64,000 nucleotides of DNA from Stieleria maiorica (lineage in GTDB: Bacteria; Planctomycetota; Planctomycetia; Pirellulales; Pirellulaceae), in the NCBI RefSeq assembly GCF_008035925.1, contig NZ_CP036264.1, positions 3,344,443-3,408,442 of the forward strand. The letters are read 5' to 3'. The notes beneath the pieces are model-generated. The model made no database searches, was not told the DNA's origin, and saw only the letters and a program-made list of their open reading frames with translations. Of this stretch, positions 54,464 to 63,009 are shown in pieces (positions within the stretch are counted from its first letter, which is position 1; the number at the start of each line of letters is the position of its first letter). The translations under genes were made by a program, and so were the position numbers.

Positions 54464-55839
54464 TCGATCGACTCCAGCCGATTGACCCCCAGGTGATAAC
54501 GCAGCGCTTCATCGACACAGGTGAATCGGAATTCGTACCCGGTGTCTTGAAGGACCGACGGGATCACACGGGTGCTGGCCAGTAGTAGCGCATCGGCCAT
54601 CTCGCCGAGTGCCAGTCGCAGCCCGAAGGCGGGTGCCGGAATTAATGCCGGGCGGGAAATGACTTGACCCAGTGTGCGAGCAAAATCGCGATTGGTTAGC
54701 GGCTCGGGCGCGGTCAGGTTGAACGGACCCGAAACCCGCTGGTCACAAATAGCGTGATAGATGGCTCCGATCACGTCGTCCGCCGAGATCCAACTCCACC
54801 ACTGGCTTCCGTCGCCCAACGCGCCGCCAAAGAACTTGGCCGGGAGCAACATTTTCTCCAGGGCTCCGCCGCGCGGATCCAGCACCATGCCCAGTCGCGC
54901 GTTGGCGACGCGGATCCCCGCTTGTTCGGCCGGCCGACATGCCTGTTCCCATTCGGATGCGACCTTTGCCAGGAAGGTGTCGCCCGGCGCACTCGACTCG
55001 GTCAACACCTCGTTGCCGCGGTCGCCGTAGATGCCGACCGCTGACGCGCAGACCATGACCTTGGGTGGAGTCGGTAGCTTGGCAAGTGCAGCCGCCAAAC
55101 GGTTGGTCAAATCAACGCGGCTGTCTCGAATCTGTTGCTTGATCGAATCGGTCCAGCGCCCCTGTGCGATCGGTTTGCCCGCCAAATGAACGACGGCATC
55201 GATACCGGAAAGCTTCTCCGCTTCAGACGATGACTCCCAAGGCGCGAGCGCGTCCTGGTCCTCTTCGGCTCGATCCAGGGAGCGCTCCAGCCGAATCACA
55301 CGGTGTCCCAGCAGGGTCAGCAGAGAACAAAGTTTTTTGCCGACCAAACCGGACGCACCCGAGACCGCGATCTGCATCGGAGCGGCTTGGTACTTGGCCG
55401 CCAGCTCCAAATCATCGCGTGTGACCCGATGACGATAGGCAAACATCGTCTCCAGTTCTTTCCGAACGATCGATGCCCCCAAGAATCCGCCGAGCGGCAA
55501 TTTGTAGGAAATCGAGTCGCGAAGCACGGAGCCGGCCGACGCCGCCGCGTCGAATTGATGCCGATGTTCCCAGTGGGCAAACGGGCCGCGACGCTGGACG
55601 TCGACGAAGCATTTCGGCGGGTCGTACTCGGTGTGCTGGGCCACCCAGCGGATCGCGGCCGGACCGGATTTTAATTTCAGAACGACCACGCTGTCCCGTT
55701 TCAGGCTTCCGTCAGATGATTCCACCGTGACGTTTTTCCAGGGTGGGATCAGGCGGTCGAGCGCGCCGCGGCGCTCGTGGTAGGCGAACGCTTCTTCTAC
55801 CCCGACAGGAAGCGTTGTTGAAGCCACATACTTTTTCAC
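54460..55839 (-). CDS. TIGR01777-type epimerase (SDR39U1-like) with N-terminal SRPBCC domain
   Basis: 459 aa; GTG start at 55839 inside the end of the sigma gene (GTGA overlap). Residues about 1-150 form a SRPBCC/cyclase-like domain (AFAYHERRGALDRLIPPW, then LPLGGFLGASIVRKELETMF AYR). Residues about 155-455 are the NAD-dependent epimerase-like part: VSGASGLVGKKLCSLLTLLG, AVVHLAGKPIAQGRW, VCASAVGIYGDRG, ARLGMVLDPRGGALEKML and FNLTAPEPLTNRDFARTLG. The family is widespread (yfcH-like) and of uncertain substrate; the fusion with a lipid-binding SRPBCC domain is known in this family. Confidence 0.9.
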   Translation of the reverse strand: MKKYVASTTLPVGVEEAFAYHERRGALDRLIPPWKNVTVESSDGSLKRDSVVVLKLKSGPAAIRWVAQHTEYDPPKCFVDVQRRGPFAHWEHRHQFDAAASAGSVLRDSISYKLPLGGFLGASIVRKELETMFAYRHRVTRDDLELAAKYQAAPMQIAVSGASGLVGKKLCSLLTLLGHRVIRLERSLDRAEEDQDALAPWESSSEAEKLSGIDAVVHLAGKPIAQGRWTDSIKQQIRDSRVDLTNRLAAALAKLPTPPKVMVCASAVGIYGDRGNEVLTESSAPGDTFLAKVASEWEQACRPAEQAGIRVANARLGMVLDPRGGALEKMLLPAKFFGGALGDGSQWWSWISADDVIGAIYHAICDQRVSGPFNLTAPEPLTNRDFARTLGQVISRPALIPAPAFGLRLALGEMADALLLASTRVIPSVLQDTGYEFRFTCVDEALRYHLGVNRLESIE

Positions 55840-56909
55840 TGGGTCTCCAGTTCCTCAAGATTGACGTCACCCGCCATTGCACGAAGCTTGTCCATCGCCC
55901 GACGCTCGAGTTGGCGGACACGCTCCTTTGAAACGCCCAAGCGGTTGGCGAGTGACTGCAGTGTATGCACTTTGCGATGCGCTCCGAGCGAAAAACGCGC
56001 CCGGATGATGAATTTCTCGCGACGATCCAGTTCGTCCAACATCACGCTCAGGCGACTGCGCAGTTCATGCCAGCGTTTTTCGCTGATCGCCGACTCACGG
56101 CCTTCATCGGTCAGGTCCAGGTCCATGTCCTGCAGCCCACCGACCGTCTTCTGCCGTTCCTGTTGGTTGACCACGACGGTGCGGTATGAGTTGCGGCGGA
56201 TGACCTGGGTGGCGTAGGTGCTGAATCGGAAGCCGCGATCGAAGTCAAACTTTTCGACCGCGCGGATCAGCGCCACGATTCCATCGCTGAGCAGGTCGTC
56301 GAATCGGTTGCTCGCGTTTACAAACTTTTTGACAATCGAGAAAACGAGCCGCAGGTTGGCTTCGACAATTCGGTCGCGGTGCCAGGAAGCGAGCGCGATC
56401 AAGCGATCGATCAGTTCCAGCCGCACGCGAGACGGGCGGGCCGGGTCGAGTTGGCTGCGGTGAACCGCCGCCTGCTGGAGCAAGTAATTCATCCGCTGGA
56501 ACAGCATCTGTTCCTGTTCGGGGGTCAACAAGGGGGCCTCGCAGAGTCGTCCGAGGTGGATCGGCATATCGATCCCACTGCGGCGGATCGCCGCGACGCC
56601 CAGCTCCGTCTTTCGCGGAGCCAGGTTCAGCGGTTCTGCGAATAACGTCTTGCCCAGATCACGGCGGCCGAACTGGGGATTGGAGATGAACTCGATTTCC
56701 TCTCGAAGCCGGCATCGGGTCCGCCGCTTCAATTCGTCGTGGCTGGCCATACCCAGAGGTTCGACCAGGGCGTCGGCGTCGCGATTCGCATCGTTCAATT
56801 CGTCCATGGCCAGCCAGGCGGGCGGGCGGGCCCGCAGTTTACCTGCCCGCGCTGGAGGCGGCGTTTTTTTCGTGTTAGACGCAGGGGCGAGGGCTTGGTC
56901 GGCGGGCAT
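55836..56909 (-). CDS. divergent sigma-70-family factor
   Basis: 357 aa. First gene of the minus-strand run. Region 1.2-like IDMPIHLGRLCEAPLLTPEQ, region 2 with VEANLRLVFSIVKKFVN, FDDLLSDGIVALIRAVEKFD and FSTYATQVIRRNSYRTVV, and region 4 with LIRARFSLG-like FIIRARFSLGAHRKVHTLQS and VSKERVRQLERRAMDKLRAM. The two tryptophans that help melt the -10 element in RpoD ([11 protein letters not shown]) are replaced by Gln-Val, so it probably recognises other promoters, as alternative factors do. About 90 N-terminal residues are basic and not conserved. It heads an operon with the epimerase and a membrane protein. Confidence 0.88.
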   Translation of the reverse strand: MPADQALAPASNTKKTPPPARAGKLRARPPAWLAMDELNDANRDADALVEPLGMASHDELKRRTRCRLREEIEFISNPQFGRRDLGKTLFAEPLNLAPRKTELGVAAIRRSGIDMPIHLGRLCEAPLLTPEQEQMLFQRMNYLLQQAAVHRSQLDPARPSRVRLELIDRLIALASWHRDRIVEANLRLVFSIVKKFVNASNRFDDLLSDGIVALIRAVEKFDFDRGFRFSTYATQVIRRNSYRTVVVNQQERQKTVGGLQDMDLDLTDEGRESAISEKRWHELRSRLSVMLDELDRREKFIIRARFSLGAHRKVHTLQSLANRLGVSKERVRQLERRAMDKLRAMAGDVNLEELETQ

Positions 56910-57192
56910 GGGTCAATTCCTGGGGTGGGGTCGCGAACGATCAAAACGTTCAAAACGGTCATTAGGGTATAGTGAGGTAAAGTTGCAACGACAATGCCCG
57001 AAATTAAAAAATGTCGAAAAACCTGTCGCGTCCGCCCCGGAATCGTCAAAACGCCCCTGTTTTCGAAAAGTTTATTTATTTCCAGGTTGGCGTGGCGAAG
57101 CTTTTCGATACGATTCGAAACCGATCATGGCGAGCGGTTTTCGTCCAAAACGTTCACCATCAATCACACTCCTTCCTTATTCACTGCCTGCT

Positions 57193-58095
57193 GTGACTGA
57201 TTCACTGCCCCAGTTTTCTCCGAAGCAGATCGCCAGCTCGCTGCACGTCAGCGAGTCATCGGTCAAGCGTTGGTGTGACCAAGGGATGATCCCCACGGTG
57301 CGGACCGTCGGCGGTCATCGCCGGATCACGCTGTCAGGACTCCGCGAGTTCCTGCGTTCGACCGAGCGGACGATCGTCAATGCGACGGCCTTGGGTATCG
57401 AAGCCAGCGAATTGGAGATCCCGGCCAAGCGGCCCCCCCGCCGCCTTGCCGTCCGCGGCGAGGGTACCGAGCCGGCGCAACAGGAATTCCGTGCCGCGTT
57501 GGCTGCCGGCGACGAGCAACGTTGCATGACGCTGCTAGAGGAGCGGATCGCGCTGGGGTGGACTCGAGCCGAGACGGCCGAGGACCTGATCACCGACGCG
57601 ATGCGGGGGCTGGGCGATGCCTGGGATTGCGGCGAGCTGGATGTTTACCAAGAACGGCGCAGCTGCACGATCTGCACGCGGCTGATTCACCATCTCCGCG
57701 AGGGGGTTGCGGGACTGCCTGTGGATGCTCCGATCGCAATCGGTGCGGCCCCGGAGTCGGATCCGTATCAACTGCCCACAGCGTTGGTCGAGCTTGCGTT
57801 GCGTGAAAGCGGGTGGAATGCGATCAATCTGGGAAATGACTTGCCGCTGGATTCGTTGATCCAAGCGGCTGAGGACTATCAGCCCAAACTGGCGTGGCTG
57901 AGCGTGACGTCGGTGGACGATCCGGTTCGGTTTGTGCGCGAGCAAAACAAGCTTGCCGATTCACTGGGGGAAAACGTCAGCTTGATTGTGGGCGGCCGTG
58001 CATTGGACGACCAGTTGCGGCCGCGGTTGCGATACACGGCGCATTGCGACAGCCTGCGTCACCTGGTCGAACTGGCCGATGTTTTGAAGCGATAG
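57193..58095 (+). CDS. MerR-type helix-turn-helix regulator with cobalamin-binding-like domain lacking B12 ligands
   Basis: 300 aa from GTG 57193; ATG 57127 in frame would add 22 residues. HTH at residues about 8-60 (FSPKQIASSLHVSESSVKRW, TVGGHRRITLSGLREFLRS). Then a helical bundle (ERIALGWTRAETAEDLITD, GDAWDCGELDVYQERRS) and a Rossmann-like domain (DAPIAIGAAPESDPYQLPTA, GWNAINLGNDLP), the layout of CarH/LitR photoreceptors and B12 regulators. The His in the bundle (usually VAxEH) reads VYQERR here and the DxHxxG loop reads DPYQLP, so neither axial His is present. Possibly a B12-independent regulator. It diverges from the sigma gene across 283 bases. Confidence 0.78.
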   Translation: MTDSLPQFSPKQIASSLHVSESSVKRWCDQGMIPTVRTVGGHRRITLSGLREFLRSTERTIVNATALGIEASELEIPAKRPPRRLAVRGEGTEPAQQEFRAALAAGDEQRCMTLLEERIALGWTRAETAEDLITDAMRGLGDAWDCGELDVYQERRSCTICTRLIHHLREGVAGLPVDAPIAIGAAPESDPYQLPTALVELALRESGWNAINLGNDLPLDSLIQAAEDYQPKLAWLSVTSVDDPVRFVREQNKLADSLGENVSLIVGGRALDDQLRPRLRYTAHCDSLRHLVELADVLKR

Positions 58096-58252
58096 CGTTT
58101 TTCGTTGTATTTTGACAGCGTTTCTTATTTTGCAGTTTTGGCTCCGGCATTGTTCGCTTCAGCGTTGACACATCGTCGTGAATGTCCGTACGTTTGTAGC
58201 GAGCCGTCAGCAGCGTGTTGATGCTTTTTCACTTGCTGAGTTCCGGTTTGCT

Positions 58253-59098
58253 ATGAACCGATTTGATGCGACCACGATCTGGAAATCCGTTAGCGAACAA
58301 GTTCCCGACGGAGGTGACAGCACCCCACACCCTGTCGACGCTCTTGATGCGGAGGAAGCGGCACGAGAGTCATCCGGTGGAGCAGCGGCTGACTGGTCAG
58401 AGGCGATCGGCGCCCAGACCTTTTTTGTGCCGCTGCATTACGAATCGAATTACCGATACCCACTGATCGTTTGGCTGCACAGCGACGGATTCAATGAGAA
58501 TCAAGTCTGCCATGTGATGCCGCACGTCAGTTCGCGCAACTATGTCGCGACGGGCGTTCGTGCACCTGCGGCGTCTGATCCATCAGGGCATCGTTTCGCA
58601 TGGAGCAACTCGGTGGCCGCGGTGCAGTGGGCCGAGCGGAGTGTGCTGGAAGCGATCGACCGAACCGCAGCTCAGTACAGTGTACATGCCCAGCGGATCA
58701 TCCTGGCCGGTTATCAGAATGGCGGCACGATGGCCGCGCGGATCGCGATGCGTCATCCGGAACGGTTCGCCGCGGCGATTTCACTGGGCGGATCCTTCCA
58801 GCTGCCGAAATGCTCTGACCTGGACCGCCAGCGACTCAAAGAGCGACGGCTGCCGATGTTGTGGCAACGGTCGATCGAAAGCGAGTTCTACGACCAAACA
58901 CGCTTGGTTTCGGAAATCCAAGCCGCCAGCTCGATCGGGGCGCAAGTGGAGATCCGGCAATACCGCAACGACGACGAAATGAACACGGCCGTTTTGTCGG
59001 ATCTGGACCGATGGATCATGAACCATGTGGTGAACGGTGCTCCAGTTGCTAAACTAAGCCCCTGGGATACGAGCCCGACCTCGTTCTCGGATAATTAG
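58253..59098 (+). CDS. alpha/beta-hydrolase (phospholipase/carboxylesterase type) lacking the catalytic serine
   Basis: 281 aa from ATG 58253. The fold of the phospholipase/carboxylesterase family can be followed: FVPLHYESNYRYPLIVWLHS, then AIDRTAAQYSVHAQRIILAG, the elbow and RMAIRHPERFAAAISLGGSF-like AMRHPERFAAAISLGGSFQL. The nucleophile elbow reads G-Y-Q-N-G-G rather than G-x-S-x-G-G, and the C-terminal part IRQYRNDDEMNTAVLSDLDRW lacks the usual GHE-type His. Both changes are clear in the DNA (GGTTATCAGAATGGCGGC). So it is probably a non-catalytic relative. It lies 31 bases before the response regulator gene and may be in one unit with it. Confidence 0.8.
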   Translation: MNRFDATTIWKSVSEQVPDGGDSTPHPVDALDAEEAARESSGGAAADWSEAIGAQTFFVPLHYESNYRYPLIVWLHSDGFNENQVCHVMPHVSSRNYVATGVRAPAASDPSGHRFAWSNSVAAVQWAERSVLEAIDRTAAQYSVHAQRIILAGYQNGGTMAARIAMRHPERFAAAISLGGSFQLPKCSDLDRQRLKERRLPMLWQRSIESEFYDQTRLVSEIQAASSIGAQVEIRQYRNDDEMNTAVLSDLDRWIMNHVVNGAPVAKLSPWDTSPTSFSDN

Positions 59099-59129
59099 CC
59101 CACCCGTTTCACCCTCCAGGTTCCACCGT

Positions 59130-59546
59130 ATGGCCGACGAAGACTCTGACGATCTCCCCGAAGTGGCTCAAAGCGATCGCGGCGCGAAGATTCTGATCGT
59201 TGACGATGACGCGGAAATCATCGAGTCGGTGCGTTACGCGCTCGAAGACGCCGGATACGAAGTGGTGATCGCACGCGATGGCAATCAAGGTCTGGCGCTG
59301 GCCGAACGCGAGTCGCCCAACCTGATCATCCTGGACATGATGATGCCCAAACGCAGCGGGTTCCTGGTCCTGGAAAAACTGCGACGGATGTCCGAAGAAA
59401 TGGTCCCGGTGATCATGATCACCGGCAACGAAGGCAGTCGCCACAAAGCGTATGCGGAACTGCTGGGCGTCAGCGAATACATCCGCAAACCATTTCAAAT
59501 GGACAAACTGCTCCGCGCCGTTGGGACTCAGCTGGCATCGGCATGA
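59130..59546 (+). CDS. single-domain response regulator
   Basis: 138 aa, mostly one receiver domain after an acidic 17-residue lead. KILIVDDDAEIIESVRYALE provides the acidic pocket, D73 (in NLIILDMMMPKRSG) is the phosphorylation site, T97 (VIMITGNEG) and K118 (IRKPFQMDKL) complete the set. No output domain, so it acts by protein contact. No kinase is nearby. Its stop overlaps the next start (ATGA). Confidence 0.92.
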   Translation: MADEDSDDLPEVAQSDRGAKILIVDDDAEIIESVRYALEDAGYEVVIARDGNQGLALAERESPNLIILDMMMPKRSGFLVLEKLRRMSEEMVPVIMITGNEGSRHKAYAELLGVSEYIRKPFQMDKLLRAVGTQLASA

Positions 59547-59953
59547 ACTCGCCCGACCGATTCCTGCTCGTTGCCGCTGCGATTGCCGGCGCCACGGGCG
59601 TCGCACTCGGCGCGTTTGCCGCGCACGGCTTGGAAGGCTTCCTGCAATCACAAGGGCTGGAACCCGAAATGGTCGCCAAACGCGTCGGGCAATTCGAAAC
59701 CGGATCGCGGTACCACCTTGTCCACGCGGTCGTCTTGCTGGCCCTGAGCGGATTGGCTGGCCACGGCGGTTCGATGATTCGTCGCGTCGGCGCACTGTTC
59801 CTGGCTGGAATCGTTCTCTTTAGCGGCAGTTTGTACGTGCTGGTGTTGACCGGAACCCCATGGCTGGGCGCGATCACACCGCTCGGTGGCGTCGCCTGGA
59901 TTATCGCTTGGGTGTTGTTGGGGTTTTGGGCGCCCCGTCGGCAAGCGGTTTAA
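59543..59953 (+). CDS. DUF423 family membrane protein
   Basis: 136 aa. Four membrane helices with the family pattern FLLVAAAIAGATGVALGAFAAHGLEGF at the start, RYHLVHAVVLLALSGLAG, GIVLFSGSLYVLVLTG and ITPLGGVAWIIAWVLLGF. Small conserved inner-membrane proteins (YgdD-like) of unknown function. Coupled by a four-base overlap with the response regulator. Confidence 0.9.
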   Translation: MNSPDRFLLVAAAIAGATGVALGAFAAHGLEGFLQSQGLEPEMVAKRVGQFETGSRYHLVHAVVLLALSGLAGHGGSMIRRVGALFLAGIVLFSGSLYVLVLTGTPWLGAITPLGGVAWIIAWVLLGFWAPRRQAV

Positions 59954-60257
59954 CTTGGAAGCCGCCAAGGCTTTCCAGACGGGGCGGGTGGCTCGTAACG
60001 CTTGATGGCTTGGTGATTAAAGTCCGCATGTATCAGCTAACGGTAACGTGGCCCCTCGCTTACGCGGTGGCCCCTCGCTTACGCGTCGGGCTAGCATGGA
60101 AGTCGGGCTAGCATAGGAAGCGTCGCGTCAGATGAATCAACCGGCCGCCAGCGGCTTGTCTTTCCGCCCGCTCGCGGATTTGCCATCAATTCATTAATCT
60201 AACAGTCCGTATGGCCTTGGGATTGTTGAAACGGCTGATCACGGAGCGAGGTGGTTG
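59954..60257. other. intergenic before pyrB
   Basis: 304 bases. 59958-59976 has GAAGCCGCCAAGGCTTTCC, the inverse of the family F word near 20190. 60052-60086 duplicates GTGGCCCCTCGCTTACGCG, followed by repeated GTCGGGCTAGCAT. No gene or clear promoter seen. Confidence 0.5.
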
Positions 60258-61256
60258 ATGAGCGTGCCTGATTTGACATCGTATACGGAGCGTTGGGATC
60301 GCCGGCACTTGTTGGATTTGGAGTCCCTGTCTGCCGAAGAAATCACGCTGTTGCTGGACGTCGCCCAACGGCTGAAGGAGGCGACCGAGGGATGTCGCCG
60401 CAAATTGTCGCTGCTGAGCGGCAAGACGTGCGCGAATCTGTTTTTCGAGAACAGCACGCGGACCCGCAACAGTTTTTCTTTGGCGGCCAAACGCCTGGGC
60501 GCCGACACGGTCGAATTCGGGTCGACCGGTTCCAGCACGGCCAAGGGCGAAACGTTTGCCGACACGGCCAAGACGATCGAAGCGATGGGCGTGGACTGGG
60601 TGGTCACCCGCCACAGCACCCCCGGAACACCCAACCTGTTGGCCCGCGAGCTCGGGTGCTGTGTTTTGAATGCCGGCGACGGCCCGCACGAACATCCCAC
60701 GCAAGGCTTGCTGGATCTGCTGACGATCCGCCAACACCGCGGCAACCTGGACGGATTGACGGTTGCCTTGGTCGGAGACATCGCCCACAGCCGCACCGCA
60801 CGGAGCAACATTTGGGGGCTGAAAAAGTTAGGCGCCCACGTGATCATCTGCGGACCGCCGACCCTGGTCAGCCCGCGATGGCAGGAACTGGGTTTTGAAG
60901 TGGCCCACCACTTGGACGAAATCCTGCCCCGCTGCGATGTGTTGAACTTGTTGCGGATTCAGTTTGAACGGCAAGATGCACGGCCATTCCCCAGTGTCCG
61001 CGAGTACGCGGCGCTGTACGCGATGAACGCCACCCGAATGCGTCACGCCAAGGACAACATCCTGATCATGGCTCCCGGGCCGATCAACCGTGGCGTCGAA
61101 ATCACCCCGGAAGTCGCCGATGGTCCGCATTCGGTGATCCTGGAACAAGTCACCAACGGAATCGCCGTTCGCATGTCCGCCCTGTACTTGCTGTCGGTCG
61201 CGGACGACCGACATGCCAATCGGAACGGCGCAGCGATCGAAACGCAAGCGAACTAA
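60258..61256 (+). CDS. pyrB: aspartate carbamoyltransferase catalytic chain
   Basis: 332 aa. Joins carbamoyl phosphate and aspartate in pyrimidine synthesis. Carbamoyl-phosphate site [20 protein letters not shown]; the K-loop [54 protein letters not shown]; and [14 protein letters not shown] 60258 has GCGAGGTGG before it; the TTG just upstream is an alternative. The next gene resembles pyrC but lacks catalytic residues, as in bacteria where PyrB is built on an inactive PyrC-like partner. Confidence 0.96.
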   Translation: MSVPDLTSYTERWDRRHLLDLESLSAEEITLLLDVAQRLKEATEGCRRKLSLLSGKTCANLFFENSTRTRNSFSLAAKRLGADTVEFGSTGSSTAKGETFADTAKTIEAMGVDWVVTRHSTPGTPNLLARELGCCVLNAGDGPHEHPTQGLLDLLTIRQHRGNLDGLTVALVGDIAHSRTARSNIWGLKKLGAHVIICGPPTLVSPRWQELGFEVAHHLDEILPRCDVLNLLRIQFERQDARPFPSVREYAALYAMNATRMRHAKDNILIMAPGPINRGVEITPEVADGPHSVILEQVTNGIAVRMSALYLLSVADDRHANRNGAAIETQAN

Positions 61257-61703
61257 GGGCGGCAAAAAAAATAAATTCCGCGTTTGGCAAACTTATAAGA
61301 GCAAGGGAGTGGAGCATATCCGCAGGGAACGATGCTCCAGTGACGGTTGATGTCGATCGAAGCAGTCAAACTCCCTTGCTCTTATAAGTTCCGGTCAGTG
61401 AAACCGAGTTAAGAGCTCAGCGAAATCTAACCTGTCAATCACTCGACGATGCGTGTTTGAACCTCTTTCGGCATCGTGAATTGCGGTATTCGCACACTCA
61501 CCTCACGTGAGCGGAAACGAAGAAGAATGGTAAAAAATCCAACACGATCGACCAGAAGCCAAGTGGACGTTGCTAGAAGGAATCCGTTTCCGCGAATTCC
61601 TCGTTTTCATCAGACGCAAACATCACTGCAAGAACCGAGTTTTCAGAAACGGATTCCTTCAAGCAAATATGCCAAACGCGGAATTTATTTTTTTTGACGC
61701 CCT
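61256..61703. repeat. element with nested inverted repeats between pyrB and pyrC-like gene
   Basis: Outer arms 61256-61289 and 61670-61703 are inverse with one mismatch in 34 (the inner 27 bases, 61263-61289 and 61670-61696, are exact; they include AAAAAAAATAAATTCCGCG). Inside are two more exact pairs: 61291-61310 with 61370-61389 (20 bases, ACTTATAAGAGCAAGG...) and 61576-61590 with 61646-61660 (15 bases, GAAGGAATCCGTTTC), plus GGAGCAT/ATGCTCC. The left arm begins in the pyrB stop codon and the right arm ends 19 bases before the pyrC-like start. Could be a small mobile (MITE-like) element or a large RNA structure. Confidence 0.85.
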
Positions 61704-61722
61704 AACAAGACGAAAGCGACTG

Positions 61723-63009
61723 ATGAACAAGCCATTGCTGATCGAAAACGGGACGTTGATCGACCCCAGTCAGAACTTGAACCGCGTTGGTCGGATCCTG
61801 CTGGCCGGCGGCGTGATCGCGGCGATCGATCCCAGTGACGGCGACCTGCCCCAAGACCATGACGTCATCGATGCCGGCGGTTGTCTGGTCGCGCCGGGGC
61901 TGGTCGACCTGGGTGTCGAATTGCGGGAGCCGGGATACGAGGAAGACGAAACGGTGCACAGCGGATCGCACGCGGCGCTGGCCGGCGGCTACACGTCGAT
62001 CTTGGCGGCATCGAGCACCGACCCGGTGATCGATTCGCACGGCGCGGTCGAATTCGTCCGCCAGAAAGCGACCCAAGCCAATGGCGCCCGCGTTTACGTC
62101 GTCGGCTGTCTCAGCAAAGGACGTTCCGGAAAACAAATGGCCGAATTGGGGCTGTTGGCCGAAGCCGGCGCGGTCGCATTCAGCGATGCCCCCCGCGCCG
62201 CGCCCAGCGATGCACTGTTGAAGCGGGCGCTAGAGTACTGTCGCATGCTCGACCGCCCGGTGATCGATTCACCCGAGGTTCCCGAGATGGCTCTGGGTGG
62301 GGTGATGCACGACGGCCAGGTTTCACTGGTGCTGGGTTTGAAGGGGCTGCCGACCGAAGCGGAGGACTTGGCCGTTGCCCGCGATGTGCGACTGGCCGAA
62401 GCGACCGACGGGCGATTGCATGTCGGACCGGTCAGCACGATGGGCGCGGTCGACATGCTCCGCCGTGTGAAATCACGCGGCGTCGTGGTGACGGCGTCGG
62501 CCTGTCCCCACAATTTGATGCTCAGCGACGCGACCATGCGGTCTTACGAATCGCGTTTCAAAGTCCATCCGCCGCTCCGCAGCCCCAGCCATGTCGCAAC
62601 GCTTTGCCAAGCGGTCAAGGACAAGACGATCGATGCGATCCAGTCCGGGCACATGCCGCGCAGTCGCGAAAAGATGATGAACGATTTGGATCAATCGCCC
62701 TTCGGGATCTCGTCGCTGGAAACGGCGTTGGCCACCGCGGCAACGGCTCTGGTGCGGACCGGAACGTTGGACTGGATCGAATTGATCGACCGCATGTCCA
62801 CGCGTCCGGCCCAGATCGCCGGCCTGGATGCGGGGACGCTGGGAATCGGGCGTCCGGCCGACGTCACCGTCATCAATCCCAACGCCGGATGGAAGGTCGA
62901 CCCCAGCCAATTTCGTTCGACCTGTATCAGCACGCCGTTTGCCGGCATGGAACTGATCGGTCGGGTCAAGCACACGGTCGTCGGTGGCGATTTGCGTTTC
63001 AGTGATTGA
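61723..63009 (+). CDS. dihydroorotase-like protein lacking metal ligands (PyrC-like)
   Basis: 428 aa from ATG 61723; the open frame runs back to 61570 across the repeat element. Aligns well with dihydroorotase/allantoinase amidohydrolases (LIENGTLIDPSQNLNRVGRI, APGLVDLGVELREPG, FKVHPPLRSPSH, FGISSLETALATAATALV), but the metal-binding H-x-H is G-V-E (in VDLGVELREPG), HAED is replaced by DSPEV, and TDHAPH by SGHMPR. It therefore probably cannot hydrolyse dihydroorotate. In several bacteria (for example Pseudomonas) such an inactive PyrC next to pyrB is a structural partner of the transcarbamoylase; the order here fits that. An active PyrC must lie elsewhere. Convergent with the next gene, overlapping by 11 bases. 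Confidence 0.88.
   Translation: MNKPLLIENGTLIDPSQNLNRVGRILLAGGVIAAIDPSDGDLPQDHDVIDAGGCLVAPGLVDLGVELREPGYEEDETVHSGSHAALAGGYTSILAASSTDPVIDSHGAVEFVRQKATQANGARVYVVGCLSKGRSGKQMAELGLLAEAGAVAFSDAPRAAPSDALLKRALEYCRMLDRPVIDSPEVPEMALGGVMHDGQVSLVLGLKGLPTEAEDLAVARDVRLAEATDGRLHVGPVSTMGAVDMLRRVKSRGVVVTASACPHNLMLSDATMRSYESRFKVHPPLRSPSHVATLCQAVKDKTIDAIQSGHMPRSREKMMNDLDQSPFGISSLETALATAATALVRTGTLDWIELIDRMSTRPAQIAGLDAGTLGIGRPADVTVINPNAGWKVDPSQFRSTCISTPFAGMELIGRVKHTVVGGDLRFSD

Noticed and set aside
61291..61389. simple terminator after pyrB
   Set aside because: The 20-bp stem is part of a larger nested structure and no T-run follows the right arm; a plain terminator does not explain the outer arms.
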